NCBI GenBank assembly: GCA_013178375.1
Contig: JABLXQ010000027.1
Span: 1 to 64,000, forward strand
Origin: Gammaproteobacteria bacterium
GTDB taxonomy: Bacteria; Pseudomonadota; Gammaproteobacteria; Pseudomonadales; Ketobacteraceae
Direction of reading: 5' to 3'
Length of the DNA: 64,000 nt
The notes under the pieces are model-generated. The model saw only the letters and a list, made by a program, of their open reading frames with translations, did not search any database and was not told the origin of the DNA. Shown one piece after another: positions 24,718 through 32,292 of the stretch. Positions within the stretch are counted from its first letter, which is position 1. Each line of letters begins with the position of its first letter. Both the position numbers and the translations under genes were made by a program.

Positions 24718-25527
24718 TCATTGCTTCACCTCGTCCGTCCACACCTTGAAACTTTTCAGCACATTGGGGCCGAACACGTTGCTGATGGGTACGTCGGTGG
24801 CATCGCGGCCCTGTGCTATCAGAATGTGGCCGATGCGCGGAATATTATTGCGCGGATCGAACGTGTGCCAGCGGCCGCCGAGATAGGCTTCGAACCAGGC
24901 GGAAAAATCCATCGGTGCGGGCGAATAAGGCACGCCGATGTCGCCCAGATAACCGGTGCAGTAGCGGGCGGGAATATTCATGCAGCGACAAAAAGCAATT
25001 GCCAGATGGGTGTAATCGCGACAGACGCCGGCGCGCTCGTTGTAGGCTTCGAGCGCGGTTTTGGTAACCCGTGCATGCTGGTAGCCAAACGTGATGTGCT
25101 GATGCACAAAATTACAGATCGCCTGCACCCGGCCCCAGCCCAGCGGTGTGTTGCCAAACAGCGACCAGGCAATTTCTGATAGCCGGTCGGTTTCGCAATA
25201 ACGGCTGCCCAGCAGATAGACCAGTGTGTCCGAAGGCAGATCCTCCACCGCGTGTTGTTGTGCATTCGGGGTCACGGGATCGGGCAGGCCGCTGTCTTTC
25301 ACCAGCGCGTTGGTGGAAATACAGATCTCACCCGGCGGCGCGACGATGCGACTGCACCAGTTGCCGAAAGTGTCGCGATACGCGGTGATGGGCACGGCTG
25401 GATTCGTGACGATGTGATCGGGAACGAGAATATCGGAGGCGCGGGTGTAGTGCAGGTTGAGGGTGAGCAGCATGGGCGTGGGCTGCGGGCATTCGTACCG
25501 TAATTCGTAACCTACCCGGATGTGCAT
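24718..25527 (-). CDS. Transglutaminase-like cysteine peptidase family protein
   Basis: 269 residues from ATG 25527 (GAGGA 8 nt upstream). The N-terminal beta-sandwich begins MHIRVGYELRYEC, as in bacterial transglutaminase-like proteins. The catalytic domain has Cys in RAGVCRDYTHLA (about residue 168), His in WHTFDPRNN (about 221) and a following Asp, so the triad is complete. No signal peptide is visible. It shares a probable operon with the downstream amidohydrolase. The palindromic operator at 25611 lies 84-97 bp upstream, but I see no matching -10 in this direction. Confidence 0.9.
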   Translation of the reverse strand: MHIRVGYELRYECPQPTPMLLTLNLHYTRASDILVPDHIVTNPAVPITAYRDTFGNWCSRIVAPPGEICISTNALVKDSGLPDPVTPNAQQHAVEDLPSDTLVYLLGSRYCETDRLSEIAWSLFGNTPLGWGRVQAICNFVHQHITFGYQHARVTKTALEAYNERAGVCRDYTHLAIAFCRCMNIPARYCTGYLGDIGVPYSPAPMDFSAWFEAYLGGRWHTFDPRNNIPRIGHILIAQGRDATDVPISNVFGPNVLKSFKVWTDEVKQ

Positions 25528-25610
25528 GGCGATTATCCTCGGTGGTATGGATTTTAATTCCTGAGACAAAAGCCAGTGTGCCTGATGCGCGCAGGCTTGT
25601 CCCTGCTTAT

Positions 25611-25624
25611 GTACGATGGCGAAC
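25611..25624. promoter_or_regulatory. Crp-like palindrome, site 1
   Basis: TGTACG-ATGG-CGAACA, one mismatch to GTRCG-N4-CGYAC. It lies between divergent starts (25527 minus, 25701 plus). On the plus strand a -10 candidate TATATC preceded by C (25646-25652) begins 22 nt after the site, placing the site centre near -41. Confidence 0.6.
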
Positions 25625-25700
25625 AGATTTATGCTGCGCAATCCACTATATCTGCAACCTGTCATTCACGTGCGTAAAAAATAGTGTCGCGGAGGTTGTC

Positions 25701-26345
25701 GTGGCCAGTCATTTAAAATGCTGCATAGGGGTGCTTGCCGTTACCTTGTTGGTAACGGGTTGCACTGGTCTGGGGCCTGGTGCTGATGATTGCGCTTGCG
25801 TAACCAGTGGCGCGCGCGAAAAGGCACCGGAATTGAGCGCGGAGCGTCTGATGTTGAGCGAAGGCTATAGCCTGCTGCATCGTGATGCGTCCAGTTTAAC
25901 TCTGTCAGGTCTCATCCTGCATGTGAAAATAGAATCGGCGAAAGTGAACGAAATCGTCGTTGCCGTTTCCGAATTTGGCAGTGAACTGAAAGCGCAGCTG
26001 GAACGGATTGACCGGGATTATCCGGGGGTGCGCATTGATCTCGATCCGCTGCCGGAAATGGAGAAACGCAAACGCTGGGCCATTGGCGAAGACCGTGCGC
26101 GTTATTTTGCGCCGGGTGTTGGCCGCAGTGGTCGCGAATACGAACGCACGGTACTGATCGGGCTGGTTAACGGTATCAATCATGAGCGTCACATGTGCGA
26201 AGTCATGGCCGAAGTGGAGCCGGACGCTGGTCTGAAAAAATTCCTGCTCGACACCGAAAAGCGCTACGACGATCTTTATGATCGTGTCACTGCGCTGCTG
26301 GAGGCGGAATATTTCAGTGATCCGCACGGCAAGACTGGAAATTGA
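25701..26345 (+). CDS. Hypothetical lipoprotein
   Basis: 214 residues from GTG 25701, with GGAGG at 25691-25695 deciding the start; the longer frame from 25542 has no such site. The signal peptide ends in the lipobox LVTGC. The mature protein is helical and charged, with no known motif. It is transcribed divergently from the transglutaminase operon and has a good -10 at the class II distance from site 1. Possibly an inner- or outer-membrane lipoprotein of the stress regulon. Confidence 0.75.
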   Translation: MASHLKCCIGVLAVTLLVTGCTGLGPGADDCACVTSGAREKAPELSAERLMLSEGYSLLHRDASSLTLSGLILHVKIESAKVNEIVVAVSEFGSELKAQLERIDRDYPGVRIDLDPLPEMEKRKRWAIGEDRARYFAPGVGRSGREYERTVLIGLVNGINHERHMCEVMAEVEPDAGLKKFLLDTEKRYDDLYDRVTALLEAEYFSDPHGKTGN

Positions 26346-26365
26346 CTGCCAAATCAAACAGTGCC

Positions 26366-27850
26366 TTACAGCCAGTACGCACCGATGCGCGCCAGCATTT
26401 CCTTGACCCGCAATAGCAGCGAGCGCTGCTGCCACTGTTCCAGGTCAATGGCATTGGATTCTTTCAGATCCTGCGCGAACATGGTTTCCATTTGCATTGC
26501 AAATCCCCGGCCCAGTATGACGGCATTGATTTCGTCGTTATGCAGGAAGCTGCGCCAGTCCAGATTGGTGGAACCAATGGTGGACCAGACGCCATCGATG
26601 CAGGCCGTTTTTGCATGCATGACGGCGCCGCGCCGTTCATAAATACGCACGCCGCCGCGCAGCAGTTCGGAGTAGTAAAAGCGACCCAGGTGAAACACCG
26701 CCCAGGAATCGGAATAGCTGGGCAGTACCAGCGTGACGTCGACACCCCGTCGTGCGGCGTCTATCAATGCCTTGCGCAGCTGCGGGTCGGGCGCGAAATA
26801 GGCAATGGTGAGATGCACGCTTTTTTCGGCGTGGCTGATGGCGGACATCAGCGTCAGATAAATCTGGCTGTCGGCATCGGAGGGTGTGCTGCCAATGGCG
26901 CGCACGATATCGTTGCCCGGGGATGTCAGTGTGGGGAAGTAGTTTGCTGCCGCCAGAGGCTCGCCTTTTTGCCGCTTCCAGGTGTCCATGAACAGTTTCT
27001 GGAATTCCGCCACCACGGGGCCTTCCATGCGGATATGGGTATCGCGCCAGCCGGTGGTTTTGTCCTGTTCAGGGTTCGGCTTTTTCGCGCTGCGCTTGCT
27101 CGATGGCGCGCTTGAATAGGTGTCGCTGATATTGAGCCCGCCGGTGAAGGCAATGCGACCGTCGATCACCAGTTGCCGGCGATGATCGCGGTTGTTGAGC
27201 TGCCAGGATTTTTTGTTGCCTGCCAGCGGATTGACTGGGTTGAACTCCAGTACCCGAATCCCGCCGTTGCGCAACCGGTCAAAAAAAGCGGGCGGTGTCA
27301 GCAGTGCGCCCACGCTGTCGTAGATGATGTTCACCTGCACACCCGCCGCCTGCCGCTGCAGCAGCAGATCGGCGAATTGATGGCCGGTTTCGTCGGCATC
27401 GAAAATGTAGGTTTCCAGATTGATGTGATGGCGGGCGTTGCGGATATCGGTGAACATGGTTTCGTAAGTGGCGGGGCCGTTTTGCAGCAGGGTGAGCTTG
27501 TTGCCGGTGACCAGCGGGCTGGTGATGTTGACGGTCTGTTCATAGGCCAGATGTTTCTGCAGGATGTCGGACTCGCCCTGGCCGCCTTCCAGCTGGTCAA
27601 GAATGGCGGCGCTGGTTGCTGCTGACACCGGGCCACGGGCGTTTTCGAATTCCACTGCCTGTGTTGGTGGGATTTTCTTGATTTCCCCGGTATCCGGCAG
27701 TGTTGCGCAACCAAGCGTGTGCAACAAAGCCACCGTGAGCAAAACGATACCGTTGCGCCCGAACCTTCGCCCATAAAAACAAAGCCCGCTCAGCAGATGC
27801 CGGGCGGGCTTCAAAGCGACGTGGATACCAGCCACTGCTGGCGTGTCCAC
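26366..27850 (-). CDS. Phospholipase D/cardiolipin synthase-family lipoprotein
   Basis: A 494-residue protein with an N-terminal lipobox-like segment (LLHTLGC, Cys about 48) and two HKD half-sites. The second (MHAKTACID, about residue 410, then GSTNLDWRS) is canonical HxK-x4-D. The first (near 225) reads DHRRQLVID, with Arg in place of the usual Lys. ClsC-type enzymes (cardiolipin from two phospholipids) are the closest named relatives. GTG 27850 starts 4 nt after the OmpA gene stop, so the gene ends a three-gene operon with DUF4398 and OmpA lipoproteins. The Lys-to-Arg change may reduce activity. Confidence 0.85.
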   Translation of the reverse strand: MDTPAVAGIHVALKPARHLLSGLCFYGRRFGRNGIVLLTVALLHTLGCATLPDTGEIKKIPPTQAVEFENARGPVSAATSAAILDQLEGGQGESDILQKHLAYEQTVNITSPLVTGNKLTLLQNGPATYETMFTDIRNARHHINLETYIFDADETGHQFADLLLQRQAAGVQVNIIYDSVGALLTPPAFFDRLRNGGIRVLEFNPVNPLAGNKKSWQLNNRDHRRQLVIDGRIAFTGGLNISDTYSSAPSSKRSAKKPNPEQDKTTGWRDTHIRMEGPVVAEFQKLFMDTWKRQKGEPLAAANYFPTLTSPGNDIVRAIGSTPSDADSQIYLTLMSAISHAEKSVHLTIAYFAPDPQLRKALIDAARRGVDVTLVLPSYSDSWAVFHLGRFYYSELLRGGVRIYERRGAVMHAKTACIDGVWSTIGSTNLDWRSFLHNDEINAVILGRGFAMQMETMFAQDLKESNAIDLEQWQQRSLLLRVKEMLARIGAYWL

Positions 27851-27853
27851 GGG

Positions 27854-28678
27854 CTATCTCGACGATGTGGCCGTGTTCACGATGATGACTTCAACGCGGC
27901 GATTTTGTTGCCGGCCAGTTGAGGAATCGTTGTCGGCCACCGGATTGCCTTCACCTTTGCCGAATGTCTGGATGCGGCTTGAGTCCACACCCTGGCTCAC
28001 CAGATAGGATTTCACTGATTCGGCGCGACGCTGGGACAGGCTGAAGTTGGAGGTGTCACTGCCCACATTGTCGGTATGCCCTTCGATGACAATGGTGCGA
28101 TCCTTGTGTTGATTGAGGAAGCCGGCGAGTTTGTCGAGGTGGGTACTGGCGCCGCCCTTGAGATCAGATTTGCCGGTGGCGAACAGCAGATCACCCAGCG
28201 TGATCACCAGACCGCGTTCGGTGGCTTTCGCATTCAGTTCGGCGATCTCGCGTTGCAGTTCGGCATTTTCCTGCTGCGCGGCCTGGGTGTCGAGTCTGGC
28301 CATGTCGGCTTCTTGTGTGCGTGAATCCAGACGCGCGCCTTCACGTTGTTCGCTCAATGATTTGCGCTGATCTTCCAGCATTCGGCTTTGGGCCTGGGCC
28401 GAGGCAATATCCACTTTGCGATCCGCCAGGTAGACCAGATGCTGGCCCAGCGCGATATCCTCTTGCGGTTGTTCCGCTGCCTTCACTGCCGCTTCGGCTT
28501 CCTTGATCGCAACCGGCGCGCGGGTGGCCAGTTTTGGATCGGATTGCAATTGCGTCAGCTTGTTGCGCGCTTCCATGGCGCCCTGCGGTTTGGTGGGTGC
28601 TGCCGCGCACGCGGTCAGCAGCACCGCTACGACAGCCACCGCCATCAGTTTTTTCCTGGAATGAAGGGGACTGTTCAT
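27854..28678 (-). CDS. OmpA-family lipoprotein with DUF4398-like N-terminal region
   Basis: 274 residues with a signal peptide and lipobox LLTAC. Residues 35-150 are Ala/Glu/Gln-rich helix related to DUF4398, and a coiled coil follows (QQENAELQREIAELNAKA). The C-terminal OmpA domain (about 160-270) has the peptidoglycan-binding pattern IEGHTDNVGSD...SQRRAESVKSYL and NRRVEVII. It likely tethers the outer membrane to peptidoglycan. Its ATG overlaps the stop of the DUF4398 gene (ATGA), with GGAG upstream. Confidence 0.9.
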   Translation of the reverse strand: MNSPLHSRKKLMAVAVVAVLLTACAAAPTKPQGAMEARNKLTQLQSDPKLATRAPVAIKEAEAAVKAAEQPQEDIALGQHLVYLADRKVDIASAQAQSRMLEDQRKSLSEQREGARLDSRTQEADMARLDTQAAQQENAELQREIAELNAKATERGLVITLGDLLFATGKSDLKGGASTHLDKLAGFLNQHKDRTIVIEGHTDNVGSDTSNFSLSQRRAESVKSYLVSQGVDSSRIQTFGKGEGNPVADNDSSTGRQQNRRVEVIIVNTATSSR

Positions 28679-29091
28679 TGTTGTGCTCCTGTATTGCGCT
28701 GCATTTCCTGCTTGATGACGTCAGTGCTTTTCATCATTTCGTCATTGACTGCCTTGGCTTTGGCGACTTCGGCTCTGGCGGTTGCCAGTTCGGCGTCAAC
28801 CCGTGATTGTTCGGCCAGACGTTTCGCCTCCACCATTTTTTCCTGCTGTGCTGCAGTCTGGGCGGCGGCCAGTTTGTCGCGTGCTTCACCCAGTTCGGGC
28901 GAGGCATAATCCGCGACACGCGCCTTTTCCGCCACCGAGATGGCAGCTTCAGCGGCCTGCAGTTGCTGTGTAGGTGCCGGGGGTGCCGACGCGCAGCCGG
29001 ACAGCGCGAACAGTCCAGCCACCGTGGTTGCCACCAGAAGCGGCGTTGCGCGCTTTACTGTTGTGTTTGATTTCCGTATGCAGTGTTTCAT
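28675..29091 (-). CDS. DUF4398-domain lipoprotein
   Basis: 138 residues. Signal peptide with lipobox ALSGC, then a helical Ala-rich domain (AAEAAISVAEKARVADYASPEL) that identifies DUF4398, followed by a coiled-coil tail. AAGGAT precedes ATG 29091. Such proteins regularly precede OmpA-domain lipoproteins, as here, where the two genes overlap by 4 bases. Probably periplasmic, outer-membrane anchored and structural. Confidence 0.85.
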   Translation of the reverse strand: MKHCIRKSNTTVKRATPLLVATTVAGLFALSGCASAPPAPTQQLQAAEAAISVAEKARVADYASPELGEARDKLAAAQTAAQQEKMVEAKRLAEQSRVDAELATARAEVAKAKAVNDEMMKSTDVIKQEMQRNTGAQQ

Positions 29092-29160
29092 CTTTGATAT
29101 CCTTGAGAGAATTGGCTTGGCCAGTGTGCCGACCGGCAGTACATTTTTTGCAGAGTGGCT

Positions 29161-29379
29161 TCAGGTTTTCCAGCGCCAGGCCAGCAGCAGTCCACCGGCG
29201 AGAATCAGGCCAATGCCGCCCCACACGGGCACATTGAAGCGTTCGGTTTCGTCCACCGACATGGTCAGTGATCCGATTTCGGCCTTGTGGGTTTCCTTCG
29301 TGTAGTCGAAGCCACCGTAAGCGAGACCGAATGCACCAGCAACAATCAGTGCAATGGCCACAATTTTCTGTATGTTCAT
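29161..29379 (-). CDS. DUF3185-family small membrane protein
   Basis: 72 residues with two membrane helices (IVAIALIVAGAFGLAYGGF and GIGLILAGGLLLAWRW) joined by a short polar loop, typical of DUF3185. GGAGCAGAAGG precedes the ATG. It lies between the lmo0937 peptide and the DUF4398 operon, all on the minus strand. No biochemical function is known; such genes are often osmotic- or general-stress-induced. Confidence 0.8.
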   Translation of the reverse strand: MNIQKIVAIALIVAGAFGLAYGGFDYTKETHKAEIGSLTMSVDETERFNVPVWGGIGLILAGGLLLAWRWKT

Positions 29380-29391
29380 CCTTCTGCTCCT

Positions 29392-29413
29392 GCAGCCCGC
29401 GCTTGCGGGCTGC
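29392..29413 (-). other. Hairpin in the leader of the DUF3185 gene
   Basis: GCAGCCCGC and GCGGGCTGC form a perfect 9-bp stem with loop GCTT, 13 bases upstream of the DUF3185 start. No T-run follows on the minus strand. It may be a processing site or attenuator between the lmo0937 and DUF3185 genes. Confidence 0.5.
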
Positions 29414-29470
29414 GAAAGTGTGGTTGTGTCTGCTGTTGCGGGCGTCGCTGTCGAAACTCGCTGATGTGAA

Positions 29471-29617
29471 TCAGACTCGTCGTCCCTGAATGACGCGCAC
29501 CAGAATCACGACGATGGCCGCCACCAGCAGAATGTGAATGAGCCCGCCCATGGAGTAGGACGATACAAGTCCCAGCGCCCAGAGGATCAATAGAATGATT
29601 GCAATGGTTTCCAGCAT
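29471..29617 (-). CDS. lmo0937-family small membrane peptide
   Basis: 48 residues: LETIAIILLILWALGL, then a second helix HILLVAAIVVILVRVIQG. This matches the short two-helix lmo0937 family, which is often stress-induced. AGGAGG precedes ATG 29617 by 7 nt and excludes the longer open frame. Palindrome site 2 lies 72-85 bp upstream. It is divergent to the first Crp/Fnr gene. Confidence 0.85.
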   Translation of the reverse strand: MLETIAIILLILWALGLVSSYSMGGLIHILLVAAIVVILVRVIQGRRV

Positions 29618-29688
29618 GTGGATGCCTCCTATGGCAGTTTGATCGTCGTTGTGTGACGCCAGAGTGCGCGGATCAAATACTGCGGTCG

Positions 29689-29702
29689 GTGCGATAGCGC
29701 AC
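29689..29702. promoter_or_regulatory. Crp-like palindrome, site 2
   Basis: GGTGCG-ATAG-CGCACC, a perfect match to GTRCG-N4-CGYAC and symmetric over 6-base arms. It is upstream of the lmo0937 gene (start 29617). The preceding bases GTCG are shared with sites 6, 7 and 9. No convincing -10 lies at the class II distance. Confidence 0.7.
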
Positions 29703-29786
29703 CTAACGCAACATATTGCCGCGAATGCATAATATTCATACGATATGGTCGATCTTTGTGATCTGTAACAGAAATGGGTGTACTCT

Positions 29787-29800
29787 GTACGCCAACGCAC
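29787..29800. promoter_or_regulatory. Crp-like palindrome, site 3, with -10 box
   Basis: TGTACG-CCAA-CGCAC, a perfect core, 76-89 bp upstream of ATG 29876 of the first Crp/Fnr gene. TAAACT preceded by C (29821-29827) starts 21 nt downstream, so the site centre would be near -40 of a start at about 29834. This is the class II activator position and implies autoregulation. Confidence 0.7.
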
Positions 29801-29875
29801 GCAGAAATCAGATTTCCCGTCTAAACTACGATGGACGGAAATTTGAGTTTCGTGCCTGATCACAGGGAGGTAACC

Positions 29876-30664
29876 ATGACCGAAACATCCTCACTTGAAG
29901 CCGCTGAAAAAAAGACCTCGGCGCCAACACCGTCTCCGCTGCAAAATTACCTGCTGGCTGCGCTTTCGCCAGACGTACAGGAACGTCTGTTCCCGCAACT
30001 TGAGCTTGTGCATTTTCCACTCGGCAAGGTGTTGTACGAATCCGGCGACACCCTGCGCCATGTTTATTTTCCAACCGATGCGATTGTGTCGTTGCTGTAT
30101 GTGATGGAGGATGGTGCGTCGGCGGAAATTTCTGTGGTGGGCAATGAAGGCGTGGTGGGTGTTGCGCTGTTCATGGGCGGCGAAAGCACCCCAAGCCGCG
30201 CGGTGACGCAAAGTGCAGGCCATGCCTATCGTCTGACAGGGCCAAAGCTGAAGGAAGAATTCAACCGCCATGGTGACATGCTGCACCTGTTGCTGCGTTA
30301 CACGCAGTCGCTGATTACGCAGATGGCGCAGACGGCGGTGTGCAACCGGCACCACACCATCGATCAGCAATTGTGCCGCTGGCTACTGCTGTCAATGGAT
30401 CGTTTGCTGGGCAATCAGCTCACCATGACGCAGGAACTGATCGCCAACATGCTGGGTGTGCGCCGCGAAGGTGTCACCGAGGCGGCGGGCAAGCTGCAGA
30501 AGCTGGGCGTGATTCAGTACAACCGGGGCCACATCACGGTGCTGGACCGGGCCCGGCTTGAAGAGCTGAGTTGCGAATGTTACGCCGTGGTGCGCCGGGA
30601 AACGGATCGCCTGCTGCCGCATGTGGCCTATAAACGGAATCAACTGAGATCAGGAAAGAATTAA
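29876..30664 (+). CDS. Crp/Fnr-family transcriptional regulator, paralogue 1
   Basis: 262 residues from ATG 29876 (GGGAGG upstream). The cyclic-nucleotide-binding-like jelly-roll domain (about 30-150, YFPTDAIVSLLYVMEDG) lacks the phosphate-binding motif of CRP. A dimerisation helix follows, then a winged HTH (about 185-245). Its recognition helix begins GVRREGVTEAAGKL, keeping the Arg-Glu pair that reads TGTG in CRP. There are no FNR-type cysteine clusters at the N-terminus. It is the prime candidate to bind the GTRCG-N4-CGYAC palindrome, two copies of which lie just upstream. Signal unknown. Confidence 0.9.
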   Translation: MTETSSLEAAEKKTSAPTPSPLQNYLLAALSPDVQERLFPQLELVHFPLGKVLYESGDTLRHVYFPTDAIVSLLYVMEDGASAEISVVGNEGVVGVALFMGGESTPSRAVTQSAGHAYRLTGPKLKEEFNRHGDMLHLLLRYTQSLITQMAQTAVCNRHHTIDQQLCRWLLLSMDRLLGNQLTMTQELIANMLGVRREGVTEAAGKLQKLGVIQYNRGHITVLDRARLEELSCECYAVVRRETDRLLPHVAYKRNQLRSGKN

Positions 30665-30703
30665 AACCTCCGCAACAAAAAGTAGAGATGAATTTTCACT
30701 TGT

Positions 30704-30717
30704 GTGCTGCAACGTAC
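30704..30717. promoter_or_regulatory. Crp-like palindrome, site 4, with -10 box
   Basis: TGTGCT-GCAA-CGTACA, one mismatch, 98-111 bp upstream of the second Crp/Fnr gene. AAGACT preceded by C (30739-30745) begins 22 nt after the site, again giving a centre near -41. Confidence 0.6.
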
Positions 30718-30814
30718 AGACTCCCATGAATGCGTGCTCAAGACTTGGCGAGCGGGACTGTACGGCACATCTTCCGCATTGATTTCAAATTCATGGATGC
30801 CGCAGGACAAGTGA

Positions 30815-31543
30815 ATGTCAGTCGTGATGCCCGTGCATATGCCCGTGGTCAATAATCTGATTGACGGGTTACCGCACAAGGAACGCAGCCGGATTTTGCA
30901 ACACTGCACACTGGTGAATCTGAAATTTGGCGAAATTCTGTGCGAGCAGGACGAATCTTTCAACCAGGTCTATTTTCCCATCACGGGTTTCATTTCGTTG
31001 GTGACGATCCTGCGTGGCCACCCGCCTCTGGAAATGGGGATGGTTGGCAATGAAGGCATGCTGGGCGCAACGCTGGCGCTGCGGGTGGACACTGCACCCA
31101 TGCGTGCGCTGGTGCAGGGTGAGGGCACGGCGCTGCGAATGGCGGCGCCCCAATTACGGCGTGAACTGAATAGCAGCCCCTGTTTGCAGCGGATGCTTCA
31201 ACTGTATCTGTATGTGCTGATGATGCAGGTGTCGCAGTCGGCGGCCTGTGTGCATTTCCACGAAATTGAACCGCGCCTGGCGCGCTGGCTGCTGATGACC
31301 CATGATCGTGCCCACGCTGACCACTTTCACCTGACCCATGAATTTCTGGCTGGCATGCTGGGTGTGCGCAGAAGCGGAATCACGATTGCAGCCGGTGCGT
31401 TGCAGGCAAAAAAACTGATCTGCTACAGTCGCGGCGAGATCAGTATTCTGGACCGGGAGGGTCTGGAGGCGGCGTCCTGTGAGTGCTATGGCGCGGGAAT
31501 GAATGCTTACGCCACTTCGCTCACAGGAGGGAGGTCACTCTGA
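30815..31543 (+). CDS. Crp/Fnr-family transcriptional regulator, paralogue 2
   Basis: 242 residues with the same architecture as the protein at 29876: sensor jelly roll (YFPITGFISLVTILRG), long helix, and winged HTH with recognition helix GVRRSGITIAAGAL. The Ser replacing Glu next to Arg could alter half-site preference. Both paralogues end with a Cys-containing segment (SCECY). Upstream are palindrome site 4 and a possible promoter. The two regulators may compete for, or respond to different signals at, the same operators. ATG 30815 is used; ATG 30827 is possible. Confidence 0.88.
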   Translation: MSVVMPVHMPVVNNLIDGLPHKERSRILQHCTLVNLKFGEILCEQDESFNQVYFPITGFISLVTILRGHPPLEMGMVGNEGMLGATLALRVDTAPMRALVQGEGTALRMAAPQLRRELNSSPCLQRMLQLYLYVLMMQVSQSAACVHFHEIEPRLARWLLMTHDRAHADHFHLTHEFLAGMLGVRRSGITIAAGALQAKKLICYSRGEISILDREGLEAASCECYGAGMNAYATSLTGGRSL

Positions 31544-31568
31544 CGGCGGGCTGCCGGTCAGGCGTCGG

Positions 31569-32144
31569 TCAGAAGTTGAAAACGATACCAACGCTGGCCA
31601 CATCGACATCGGTGGTGACATCGATATCGATACCCACTTCATCAGCGCTCAATTCCACTTCGTAACGTTCCAGCTCAAGCCGCAGAGCAATGGTTTTGTT
31701 GAAGTAGAAGTTCAGGCCTGCGCCGTAGAAGAACTCCGTGCCATCCTGCGAGCTCTCAAATCCGAGAACTTCAAGATCGTTTTCCCACCACAGACTGCCC
31801 GCCTTGATGAATACTTCAAAACTGTCGGTGAAGGGCATGAATCCAACCACCGCCAGCGAGGCGCCGGTCAGCTCGGACTTGAAGCCATTGTCTTCCGCTT
31901 CGCCAAAATCGATGGCAGCACCTTCCACGCCAATGTAGTTATTGAATTTTCCTCCGACAAACGCTTTGAGAACCGAGGTGTCGTCTTCAAAATCGCCACC
32001 ATTGATGCGGCCCATTCCATATTCGCCACCGACGTAGAAGCCGGGATCGGCAGATGCGACACTGGCTGCAGCCAACAATCCTGACCCCATTGCGACCGCA
32101 AATGCCATGCGGGTAAATTTCTGCTTACTGTTTGAGTTTTTCAT
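31569..32144 (-). CDS. Outer-membrane beta-barrel protein (OmpA-like/OmpW-like porin fold)
   Basis: 191 residues from ATG 32144 (AAGGAAT 7 nt upstream). Signal peptide ends at VASADPG, and alternating amphipathic strands (GFYVGGEYGMGRI ... VGIVFNF) end in Phe, as required for BAM insertion. The size suggests eight strands with no periplasmic domain. It is convergent to the second Crp/Fnr gene with a gap of only 25 bases. Site 5 lies 89-102 bp upstream. Confidence 0.85.
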   Translation of the reverse strand: MKNSNSKQKFTRMAFAVAMGSGLLAAASVASADPGFYVGGEYGMGRINGGDFEDDTSVLKAFVGGKFNNYIGVEGAAIDFGEAEDNGFKSELTGASLAVVGFMPFTDSFEVFIKAGSLWWENDLEVLGFESSQDGTEFFYGAGLNFYFNKTIALRLELERYEVELSADEVGIDIDVTTDVDVASVGIVFNF

Positions 32145-32232
32145 ACTGAATTCCTTGTAGGGATAAATTAAAAGTGAATGGCTGGGAACCAATCGCTTGG
32201 ATTGAGAGTGCGCTAACGATGGGTGATGTTCT

Positions 32233-32246
32233 GTACGCTTGCACAC
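32233..32246. promoter_or_regulatory. Crp-like palindrome, site 5
   Basis: TGTACG-CTTG-CACACA, one mismatch to the core and symmetric in its outer bases. It is upstream of the outer-membrane barrel gene (minus strand). I see no good -10 at the class II distance here. Confidence 0.5.
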
Positions 32247-32292
32247 ATACGGACTGGTTTGTTATTGAAGGTGGTGTTGCGACAGCAAAGGT

